From positions 1,116,001 to 1,180,000 of the forward strand of contig BLLK01000047.1 in the NCBI GenBank assembly GCA_021927905.1: a stretch of DNA of 64,000 nt, written 5' to 3'. The notes under the pieces are model-generated. The model was given only the letters and a program-made list of their open reading frames with translations, had not been told where the DNA came from and searched no databases. A program made the translations under genes and the position numbers. How positions within the stretch are numbered: the first letter of the stretch is position 1; every line of letters starts with the position of its first letter. This DNA is from Chaetoceros tenuissimus. Lineage: Eukaryota > Bacillariophyta > Thalassiosirophyceae > Chaetocerotales > Chaetocerotaceae. Shown in pieces: positions 54,190 to 64,000 of the stretch.

Positions 54190-54660
54190 TTTTGCACATA
54201 CAGTTCAATAGGGAAAAGAAAGAGAAGCGAAGGAGGTGAAAGTGCAGACTACGATGCAGAAAGAATATCTTTTGAAACGCTCCGCTAACGTCAAGTTGTC
54301 AGCTTTTGAAAGTTCAAAAAATGACGCTCACATCATACTCTGATACATCTACTACCTACAGAGAAGATCCAAAAGATATGATTGGAAGTCCTGGACTTGA
54401 AACAAGTGACGTATATCAAAAAGGAACGGCTGACAGACGAGAGAAAGAATTGAAACGAATGACGTGCTGCAAGCAGAGCCATTGAAATTGTAAGGTGTCA
54501 GAAAGAGGTGTCAGTTAGAAGGTCTTTACTTTACTTCAGCAGTGTGCTCATAGAAAGTCGAAATTCAGTTGTGTGGAAGAATAGCTATCTTGTACTGGAA
54601 CTGGAAAGAAAATTTTTACTTTCTCCAAACTAATATAATTTCAAATTCAATCGCTACACC
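54190..54660. other. left flank of the tyrosine-recombinase retroelement
   Basis: About 470 bases between the broken tRNA and the first coding region of the element; probably its 5' non-coding part. No internal feature recognised. Confidence 0.4.
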
Positions 54661-57600
54661 ATGTCTTTGTTCGCTGATTTCATTCCTACCGGCCCAGGTA
54701 AGCAACCTGCTAAAGTGCGTGGGGGGGAAGAGATGATGATGATGATGATGATAATGTCAGTCCTTTCTCTGATTCTTGGACGGAGGCAGGGTCTGCAAAC
54801 ACTGCCCCTCCAGTCAGATACGGACGCTGTGTAGCGCTGGTCAATGATCTCGAAGCCTTGTGCTGTGGGAGAATTGGCAACAATGGGAATGTCTTCTGTG
54901 GAGCGGTCGGCTCGAAGGGATGCCCAACCAGCCATGAGAACAAGGTGGCAGTTCTGGAGGCCCGCAAAGCTACAGGTGCTGCTGCTTTGTACTACATGTC
55001 TAGATCTTCTACTAAGGTCAAGCTTTCTGTTGATCCGATGCTGGATGCTGCTAACTTGGATACCATGGAGATTGCTGGACTCCTTCAGGCCAACTTCAAG
55101 GATCAAGGAGATTGGATGCATGAAGTTGAGGCTAGAACTGAAGCTCTATTGACTGGTGTCTCTCTTGCTATTGCTAGATCTACCGTCAAGAAACCTGCCG
55201 TGTTCAGCAAGATGGACGATGAAGAGGATATGGAGGACGTTGCTCATGGACTGACTGACATGTTCGATAAAGCTGCTCTTAATTCACCTGAGAGAGTGAG
55301 TGACCAGAAACCAGCTGCTATCGAGCCCAAGGAAGAAGGATGGTTGACGTTAGTGGACAAGCAGATTGAAGCGTGGATGAGTTCTGCTAATCAAAAGCTC
55401 GAGAAAGATGTCGAAGATCTTACTACCAAGTATCAGATGCTTTGTACCCAGGTGGGAAATCCAAGTGTTCACCTCGCAAGAGCAGGGCAATCTATTTGGG
55501 AAGCAATCGAAGATACAGGTGCTCCGGATCTCATGAAGGTAGTACAAGATCCTGTCAAGCTCAAGGATCTGCAAGAGGCTGTATTTCAGAATCAAGACTT
55601 CAAGAAGTATCTCAAATCTACTAAGGATACGGTTCAGAGCATCACCAACAGAATCAGTAAATTGGAGCTGGCTAATGCGAACCGGTCTACTGCCCCTGCT
55701 ACTGCTACTTCTCTTTTTGACAGCTTTCATGTTGGAGTCGCGGCACCACCACCAGCTGCAGCTCCGAATGGAGATACTCTGGCAAAGTTAGCTCAGAAGG
55801 TAGCAGATCTTGAACGAGCTAAGAATGGAAATTCTTCTAGAGGAGAGATCACTGTGGTATTCAAGGATCGGGTATTCACTTCACCTAGAGATGTGCGTTC
55901 AGCTTTCAGAATGAATCCTACATCTACTTCTCTGGTACGTCCGTCGATGGTCTACGATGCTTACATCCTCTTCGACCTTGTAGCCGACAGAGTATTTGGC
56001 TATCCGGATGAGAGGAAGTTCTCTCCAGATAAAGCTCACAGGCTTAACAGGAGCGTCAAGGACTTGTTGCATATCCAGTCATCTACCTTGAGTGGGCTAC
56101 CTAACTTCTTCGATGGATCAAAGAGCTCAAAAATATTCATGGATGGTAGTATTAAAGGATCAAAGGCGAGTGTGTTCTCTAACATCAAGTCCCATGATAT
56201 TTGGGGCCCTATGGGGACTCCAAACAATTGTGTCAGGGTGGCTGCAGAAAGGGCTTTGGATTCCATCAAGCTGGAATACTTGAACAATCCCAGGGAAGGT
56301 TTGGATGCTTCGGTCACTGTACTATTGGATGCCATGCTGGTACGCTCTGTCGAATTCGTCAAGGCTGTGTTTCTCTTTCTCTCCAACGAGTATGAAACAC
56401 TAAAGCTGTACTTCAGTGAGGGAGACAAGTGCTGGAATTTCCTATGTAATTGTGTCAAGCAAGTGTTCTCAAGTGAATTCCATGTTGCTAGAGCTGTATC
56501 CAGTTCTGCTGATCATATGAACTGCGACGGAACTAATGTGAATGTGATTTGGACAGCACTGCGTACTATTTCTATCCAAGAAGACTTTCTTCGCGTGGGC
56601 TTTGAGAATCATTCTGGTTTATCTAGTGCCTACTCCCGTTTTATGCTCACCCATATGCCAAACAAGGCTGTCACTAAGCTACAGACTGAGATGGAGGGCA
56701 CGGTGAAGAAGGTAAAGGCAATCGAGGAGAAGTTGACAAAGGTAGAGGGTTTGGCAAACTCGGCTATTTCCAAGGCTGCAGCAGCAGGCGGAGGAAAGAA
56801 GAAGAAGGAGATCTGAAAGGTTGGGGTCAATGAAGTGAAAGTAAGACTAGAGGAAGAGTGTAGTGGCATTAAGTTAATTACACCTGTCAACACTCCTCTT
56901 TTCATATTTGCACAACATTGGCCCTCATTGGCCTTCAGTAGTGTGTCACTAGGTTGTAAAAATCTAACGACGGTAGTAGATGACATCACATTGCAAGGCA
57001 AGTTGGAGTTAGAAAAATCACAAATTGGGGTCACAGTTTGTAGAAGGAATGAAACTCTACGGGCATTGCATGCATTCAAGGGATCGTGCTGGGTAATGTT
57101 ACAAGGCTCAGTCAATTACCTTGTACAAATTCTCTCTGCTTTACCTCAGGAGATGGCTTCGCAGGCGGTGGTTCTCATAACTAATGGCAACAGGAGAAGA
57201 CTGAGAGACTTTGGTTTGAAGCGGTTCACCAAGATTCCTCATAGACATGTGGGTGGAGCATTGGATCACGTATGGTGGATTGGATCAGCCCAAGAACTGC
57301 ACATTCCAGCTGCTAAGGTGCATGCACAACTGAGAGATATGCTAAAGTGTACGGAGGAAGGAAGCTTCTACTCTGGCGAGATGAATACTCCAGCATATAT
57401 TCCCTTGGCTAGAATAAATGATCCCGTGATCTGTCCTTCGGTGTTAGTAAGATCTGGGAAGGTGAGGCGAAAGATAACTTCTGCTGAAGCTTTAGATCTG
57501 TACGATGTTGAAGTGCAGTACCAGCATTTCACATCTATAGATTTCAAGAAGCAAGCACCTGGAAAAATCACGTATGGGTTGATGGAATCGGTGTTGAAAG

Positions 57601-60600
57601 CTAGAAGTGTATTGAGTAAGAAGCGTGAAGTAGAGGACACCGGCAGTGATGTACCTTCGGCTAAGAAGGCAAGGGTAACGCAGATACTGGTAGAAGAAGA
57701 TCCGCAGATCGAGGATGTAAGGGAGGATCCAACAGTCAAGAGTGCCAAGGCAACCAAATCAGATGATGCCGAGGTTCAAGTGGACATTTGGAACAGACGA
57801 ATGTTTCAAAAGTGTTTGAGTGTTACCTATCAAGCGGATAAGCATGCTAAGATGTGTGATATGCTGCGAAGAGTTATGCTACGTTTCTATCAGAGAAAGA
57901 TCTACGCAAGCTTTAGAAAATACCTACACAAGGAGCATGGTGCTAAGGCAGTCTCAAGATACCATCAACTCAAGCAGAACAAGAAAAAGAAGCTATCTGA
58001 GTTGGAGAAGGATATCATCGTAGGAACAGATGCAATTCGTAGAGCCTCGGAAGCTTCATACTGGGAGTGGACTAGTGGTTCTACACTGTTCTTTTGGCGG
58101 TGGCCGGAGTGCTATCAACAGGAAGTAAGGGACGGTTTGGCTGTGACTTTGCTAGACAAGCCACCTGTTTACTGGAAGAAATCCAGATGGCCAGAGGATG
58201 ATAAACAGCTGGAAGCTATGCGGAAGAAGATCAAAAAGGTAGCGGATAGAGGCTATATCAAAGATGGAGAGGTGGACAGTTTGATTTCATTCTTTGCTGT
58301 ACCAAAGGGTGAAGAAGACATAAGAATGGTGTATGATGCCACCAAGTGTGGCTTGAACGAGGTTATCTGGTCACCAAACTTCTTTCTACCTACTGTAGCA
58401 ACGGTGGTACGAAGCGCTACTCCAGATACTTTCTTTGGTGACATAGATTTGGGGGAGATGTTTCTCAACTATTTCTTGGATGAGGATCTTAGATCAAGTG
58501 CTGGGGTGGATGTGACAAACATTGCTGATCTGCTTGAGGTGGAGGTTCCAGAGGGGAAGAGACTGATCATGCGATGGGAGAGGAACCTCATGGGGCTAAA
58601 GAGTTCTCTGTATAACTGCATCAGAACCTTTTTGTGGAGCGAAGACTTCATTCGTGGAGACAGAAAAGACAGCAACAATCCTTTACGGTGGGACACAGTA
58701 GTCACTAACTTGCCTGGCTCAGCTGATTATGATCCTACAAAGCCTTGGATCTACAGGTGGGATGAAACTAACAAGAGAATTGCTGCTTCCTTTTGTTCAT
58801 ATGTGGATGACATTCGTACTTGGGCTCAAGGTGAAGACCACTGCAACGAAGCAACTCGTACCATAGCTGCAAAGATTAACTATCTAGGTCAGCAAGATGC
58901 GCCGCGTAAAAGGAGAGAAGTGAGTCAGGCACCTGGAGCATGGGCTGGAGCTACAGTAGAAACAGTAGCTGGAGAAGGAGTCTACGCTTCTATACTTCCG
59001 GAGAAGTGGAACAAAGCTAGAGATATTGTGGAAAAGTGGCTAAGATGTGCTCCAGAGGAGGAGGAAGAGGACTGGAAGGTGAACCGGAAGGAGTTGGAGA
59101 AGGATACTGGTTTCTTGATTCATGTATGCTTAACCTTTGAAAATTTCAAGCCTTACTTGAAGGGTTTCTACAACACCCTTAATGGCTGGAGATGGGATAG
59201 GGACTCAGACGGTTGGAAGAGAAGCAATAAAGACTGGAAGCAGTATTGGGAAGATTTGGAAGCAGGAGATGGAACTACCAATGGTGTTGAATGGACCAAC
59301 ATTGGAAGTAGGGCGGAGCACTGGTCAGATGTAAAGTTCATGTTGAAGGAAGAACATCAAGATGACAATGCGCCTGTGTTTGTGAAGGGGGTACCTCGCT
59401 TCAAGCAAGATCTTAGAGTGCTTAGTAAGTTGCTAGAGTCAGAAACACCAAGTAAAAGACTCATAAGAGGTAGCAAAATCTGGGAGATAATCTACGGCTT
59501 TGGAGACGCGAGTGGATCCGGCTTTGGTATGTCATGGGAAAAAGACTGCAAGGGCGAGACTACAGGCAGATCAAGCATCTCTTACAGATTTGGAAGATGG
59601 GGAAGTGATATGGATGATTCTAGTTCTAATCTCCGCGAGCTGAAAAACCTAGTTCAGACGCTGGAGAAGATGGGAGAGAAAGAGCTAGAAGGAGTGGAGA
59701 TGTTTCTATTTACGGATAACTCCACAGCTGAAGCAGCCTTTTACAAGGGATCTTCAAGCTCAGAATGGCTGTTTGATTTGGTAGTGAGGCTTTCTGTGCT
59801 AGAAATGACTCGTAACTGCAAGATACATATCATACATGTAGCAGGCACTAGAATGATAGCGCAAGGCGCGGATGGTTTGAGCAGAGGAGCTCTAACTGAA
59901 GGAGTAATGAAAGGAGAAGCAATGAAATCATTTGTTCCGCTGCATCAGTCAGCCTTGGACAGAGATCCAGCACTGGAACCGTGGCTACGTGACTGGTTTG
60001 AAAGTGCAGGAAGAAATCAAGGCCAAGATTTGGAGTTTCTGTCCATGGAGGACTGGTTTGAGAGAGGTCATGACATTTTGGAAGGCAGTGTCAACGTAGA
60101 CGGTCAATGGGTTCCAAATTATGTATCTGGTAATTTTGTATGGTCGCCTCCTCCTAGCTTGGCTTTACCTTGCTTGGAAGAAATACGGCGCGCCAGACAC
60201 AAGAGACAAGAGTCAACTCACATTTTCATTTGTCCCAGGTTGATGACACCTGCATGGAAAAGGCATTTACACAAGGCGGCTGATATCATCTTGGAACTTC
60301 CCCCTGGTCATGCAGCTTGGAGTGTGAACATGTTTGAACCTTTACTAATAGCAATATTTTTTCCTTTCCTCAACAGTAGACCATGGCAACTCAAAGGGTC
60401 ACCAGCACTTTTGGAATTGGGAAGGAAGGTGCAACAGGTGTTCAAAGGAGACGAAAGCACCAAAAGACATGTTTTGCGGGAACTTTGGAATCTCCCGAGA
60501 AGGCTGCAAGGAATGTCAGATGAGTTGGTGCTGCGAGTGCTACGTATATCAGGGGAGCCTAGAATTTCATCGAAAGCTACCGGAAAACGACGAAGGAGCA

Positions 60601-61838
60601 AAGTGGAAGAAAACAAGCGACTCAAACCGTTTCAATCATGCTAGACCAGGAGATTCTTTTCTGGCTCCATTTCAATGTGACAATTGTTGCTTCATGAACC
60701 TGTATCTGAGAAATCCTAACCCGCACTCTCCCAGCGATGAAATAGCATTGAATTTGATTCGTCGTGCAAATCTTGATATGTTATGGGGTAGAGACTCTTC
60801 TACCGTGTCTAGTGCTTATGGTCAAATGCTACAGCTGAAGAAAATGTCTTCTAACTTAGGGTTGTTAGTTTCAAGGGACAAGATGGGACCTTGGCCAATT
60901 GAAGACTGCTCTGGAGTAGAAACGGCCATGTTGATGTTGTGGAAATCATTAGACAAGGGTCAAAAGGGAAGAAACTACTGTCAGTTTGACACTATTCGAA
61001 AAATACGTTCATTGAGAGAGAACATACATTCAGGCAGTGTAAATGGACTGCTCAGCAATGTTGCTTTCACGGATCAGAGAGGAAGAGTTTTTCATATGGA
61101 CAAATCTCCTATGCATACCAAATGGTTTCAACTATTCAGCAAGGGTTGTGAATCCCGGATGGGAAATTCTACATCACAAGACGCAGCTCTTTCAGTGGAA
61201 GCAATGCTAGCAATGTTGGAATTACTGGAGTTGAGAGTGCAACGTACTAGTACGTCTAAGGAAGAGAGAAGAATGGCGGTCATGATTGCCGCAGTACTTG
61301 TGGTAGGATTTTGTGCAGCTCTTAGAGGAGGTGAAATAATGCTGGTAGAAGCAACAGAGTTCTGCAGGAGAATAGATGCTGGAAGAGTTGAGTCTACACA
61401 GCACGTGCTGGTACCTCTTATGGGACGATTCAAAAATGAAATAGGAGAAAGAAACGTTCTACTAGCGTTGGTAGCTGTCACTAAGAGTGGAATTCAGATC
61501 AGAAAATGGTTGGATCGACTTGCAATGATCCTTAGCGTTGGAAATAATAAAAGGAAGGCAACCAATGACGGTAGTAGCAATCATGCTAAAATTGTAGAAC
61601 GCCAAAAGAAAACGTACGCGGAGGCAGTAAAGGCTCAGAATGAAGAATGTGTGGAGGAGATGAAGCAGCACGTAACGGCAGCATCATCTCATTAAATAGA
61701 AACCATCCGTTTCTGTATCGAGTAAACTAAAACTATAGAAGAGCAAGTACTTCATCTAGCTACAGAGTATTATATACTACATAGCTTAAGGGCAAGTAGC
61801 TACCAAAGGAGAGGTATTTCAACGTGGTTTCTATTTAA
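54661..61838 (+). mobile_element. DIRS-like tyrosine-recombinase retrotransposon
   Basis: Three long frames in the order and overlap typical of DIRS-type elements. A gag-like region (to 56816) has a Cys-rich start and coiled coils. A reverse transcriptase/RNase H region (56835-60644) has the YVDD active-site box and a DIRS-like RNase H ending (HVAGTRMIAQGADGLSRG). An overlapping recombinase-like region (60469-61695) has an ALRGGEI box. No integrase or LTR is seen. A 14-bp perfect inverted repeat brackets the 3' non-coding part (61692-61838). The left boundary is unclear and may lie at the truncated tRNA near 54190. The copy looks largely whole, with perhaps one or two breaks, so it is probably young. 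Gag assignment is by position only. Confidence 0.75.
61692..61838. repeat. 14-bp perfect inverted repeat around a 119-bp spacer
   Basis: TTAAATAGAAACCA at 61692-61705 and its exact reverse complement at 61825-61838. It overlaps the stop of the recombinase frame and precedes the next element; it may be part of the 3' end of the DIRS-like element. Confidence 0.8.
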
Positions 61839-61893
61839 AAGGATAACCCAAAAATCGCCGAAATTTTGCACAACCTAAGAACTGCAGCGGTTT

Positions 61894-62208
61894 ATGACCA
61901 TCAGTCAGGTGAGCAACGACGACCTTTTAGAAGAGATTAGACTACTGAAAGCCACCGTGGAATCGCTTTCGAAGCAGTTAAGTGACTTAAAGTTAGAGAA
62001 AGAGAGTGAAAATAAGGAGAAGCTCCCTAGCAACTCGGAGAAGAAACTAGTGGTTGGAGCACGTGTGAGAGTGCAAACCAAAGCCAAGTACGGGAAGCAC
62101 GGAGACTTCGCTATAGTGACACATATCGGGAAAGTGTTCGTGTCTATAAAACTGGAGTCAAGTGGAAGGACGACAACCAGGCTACCAGAGAATTTAAAGC
62201 TAGTGTAA
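61894..62208 (+). CDS. small coiled-coil plus KOW/SH3-like protein, probably retroelement-associated
   Basis: 104 aa. A leucine-heptad coiled coil (LLEEIRLLKATVESLSKQL) is followed by a Lys-rich linker and a C-terminal beta module (VGARVRVQTKAKYGKHGDF to RLPENLKLV) with the spacing of a KOW or SH3-like fold. It ends 7 bp before the gag start at 62216. Such short frames sit ahead of gag in some diatom retroelements, so it likely belongs to the element on its right; a host origin is possible. Confidence 0.55.
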   Translation: MTISQVSNDDLLEEIRLLKATVESLSKQLSDLKLEKESENKEKLPSNSEKKLVVGARVRVQTKAKYGKHGDFAIVTHIGKVFVSIKLESSGRTTTRLPENLKLV

Positions 62209-62215
62209 AAGCAAG

Positions 62216-64000
62216 ATGAGTGAAAGTGGAAATCAGCAGCAGCAGCAGCAACCGACTGCAGAGAATCAGCAGCAACAAGACCAGTCTGGGAACGTGAATG
62301 GCCCAGGTATCGATGGTAGACAGAGAAACAACAACAGATTTGGCGGAGGCAATGCATTCAGGAACTTCAAAGGACAGATCCAAGAGTTACCGGTCATGGG
62401 AACAAAGGCAGAGAGCAGCAACCAAAACACGGCAAACTTCATCAAGAAATTTGCTGCGTATATTCTGGTAAACTTCAAGAGCCCAAGCGTGCTATCTAGA
62501 GCGGTGTCAGAGCTAGAGGACCCGCTGGTTCTCCTCAGGAATGAGCTGCCAGACATTAGTAAGATTGTAGCTTACTTGCAGATTGTGCAAACTGAACCAG
62601 GAGAGAACGAGACCGAAGCCGAGAGGACCCTTAGAGTACAGCAGAACAGCATGGCAATGGCGCCTGCGAATGCTCTATACGCACAGGAGATGAACCAATT
62701 TTCTAAGAAGAAGAGCCTGTTGCAAGAGAACATGGCTAAGTTATGGGGCATAATCCTAGGCCAGTGTACCAAAGCCCTCGTCGAGAACTTGAGAGCAGAG
62801 CATGATTTTGAGATACAGCAAAACAACTACAACGCTATTTGGCTATTGAAGAGCATCAAAAGAGTTGTGCATGGCGTGACAACATCCTCGAACCCTATTC
62901 ACACAGCTTTCACAGCAACCAGAGATTTCTATAAGACCAAGCAGATGGGTAAGCCTCTGGAGGATTACCAAGCAGATTTTGAGAATGCACAGGAATTGGT
63001 GGCTCAAGCAGGTGTTGATATTGTCGACCATGAAGACCTATTGAAGAAAGAGAAAGCTAAGGACCCAACCATCACAGATGAAGATGTAAGACAGAAGTAT
63101 GCGGCGATGGCATTCCTCATGAATGCAGATGTGAAAAGATTTGGAGGACTTTGGGATCATCTACACAATAGTCTATTGCAAGGACAGGACAATTATCCTA
63201 CGACAATGGCTGCAGCAATCCACATGATGACAAATTGGAAGAGTGGAAACAACAACAATGGCGATAGAAGTAATAATCAGCAGAGGAACAGAGGAGCAGG
63301 ACGCAACGGTATGCAATTTGCACAGAGCGGAGGTGCAACGACATGTCAGCCTGTAGCAGGTAGAACAGGACCGCTACGCCCTGACATTACCTGCTACAGG
63401 TGCAACACACGTGGACATTATGCAAATGATTGTCCGAATGAGAATGGCACCACAGGTAATTATATCATTCTCTCACAATTTGGCTACATTTTTGTCCAGT
63501 CGCAACCACGACTCCCTGAGTCGCTTATCATTGTCGATACCGGCTCAACTTTCTCTTCTTTCTTTAACAGGGGGTTGATGGTAGGAGTAGGTGTGTGTTT
63601 GCCAATCCGAGGACATACGAATGGAGGATTCATGGACTATGACAAGAGAGGTCATATTAAGTTGTTACCAGCTTTGACTGCTTACTTCAATAGCAAGTCT
63701 CTGTCTAATATCCTTAGTATGGCTGATCTGGAGCGGTATTACAGAGTTTTCAAAGACTCCCAACATTCCAGCAGCTTCTTTGTTTTTATCTCCGACGATT
63801 ACATCTTGGAATTCAAACAATTAAGCAATGGTCTCTACGGTTTCGATGTCAACAGTAGTAGTAACCTAAACAGGATTCACACATCTACTTCCTTCCATCA
63901 CCTCTTCTTTTCAACTGTTAAAGCTAACAAGAGATTCTTCTCCAACGCTGAAGTGGAAGGAGCGGAGAAGGCGAGAATACTTCAAGGAAGGATGGGTTGG
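62216..64000 (+). mobile_element. Ty1/copia-like LTR retrotransposon, left part, runs off the window
   Basis: A single frame open to the right edge. It starts with a Gln-rich gag, then a helical capsid-like region, a zinc knuckle CYRCNTRGHYANDC (about residue 393), an aspartic protease box IVDTGSTFSSF (about 441), and the start of a segment like the pre-integrase region of diatom copia (CoDi) elements. Integrase, reverse transcriptase and both LTRs are not visible; the left LTR was not identified. The visible part looks whole, suggesting a young copy. Family assignment rests on gene order and is provisional. Confidence 0.7.

Noticed and set aside
54188-61875. ATTTTGCACA at both 54189 and about 61863 as ends of one element
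   Set aside because: Only ten bases match and no longer terminal repeat surrounds them; a chance match cannot be excluded.

Overview
This window is nuclear DNA of a photosynthetic stramenopile, most likely a diatom. The signs are an AT-rich sequence with compact genes and short GT-AG introns (55-230 nt, mostly 64-85), signal peptides followed by an ASAF-like Phe motif typical of diatom plastid import (9416-10417, and possibly the peptidase at 5479-8046), PS-rich and LNR surface proteins, and diatom-style Ty1/copia and tyrosine-recombinase retroelements. The genus cannot be settled by eye; a centric diatom is a guess.

Layout. 0-10.4 kb: housekeeping genes (ALKBH7-like dioxygenase, a large PPR protein with three repeats at its front, acylaminoacyl-peptidase, an SDR, and a probable plastid protein). 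10.4-14 kb: two tRNA genes of selenocysteine type flank a three-exon gene of unknown function. The second has the normal UCA anticodon. The first has UUA, which would read the stop codon UAA; this is the most unusual item here. 14-16.2 kb: a quinone-oxidoreductase-like gene lies between two loose copies of the tail of an adenylating enzyme whose full gene sits at 49-53.6 kb. 16.6-26.3 kb: a DUF4336-like membrane protein, a large membrane protein ending in three nearly identical 351-bp repeats, a MidA-like methyltransferase with TPRs, and a secreted PS-rich/ShK-like protein.

27-33.5 kb: a tandem duplication of a single-pass LNR (Notch-type repeat) receptor-like gene. The right copy is split by a 1,031-bp piggyBac-type element with TTAA target duplications. 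The duplicated unit carries a decayed copy of the leader of the next gene, STI1/HOP (33.6-35.5 kb). 35.7-46.8 kb: an EF-hand-like/GST fusion, a secreted unknown protein, a TRIAD-like zinc module fused to an SF1 helicase, two tandem RING/TRAF-zinc-finger genes, tRNA-Val(UAC), and a BAR/PH-like protein. 46.8-49 kb is mostly empty but holds a relic of the oxidoreductase. 49-53.6 kb is one gene encoding an acyl-AMP ligase, an acyl carrier domain and a membrane/hexapeptide C-terminus.

53.9-64 kb is retroelement territory: a flanked hairpin, a tRNA gene cut short in its T-loop, a DIRS-like tyrosine-recombinase retrotransposon, and the left part of a Ty1/copia-like element that runs off the right edge.

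The host genes do not form one pathway. Links within the window are duplications (Sec tRNAs, LNR genes, RING genes, oxidoreductase/ligase fragments) rather than operons. Exon joins were made by eye from splice consensus and reading phase.
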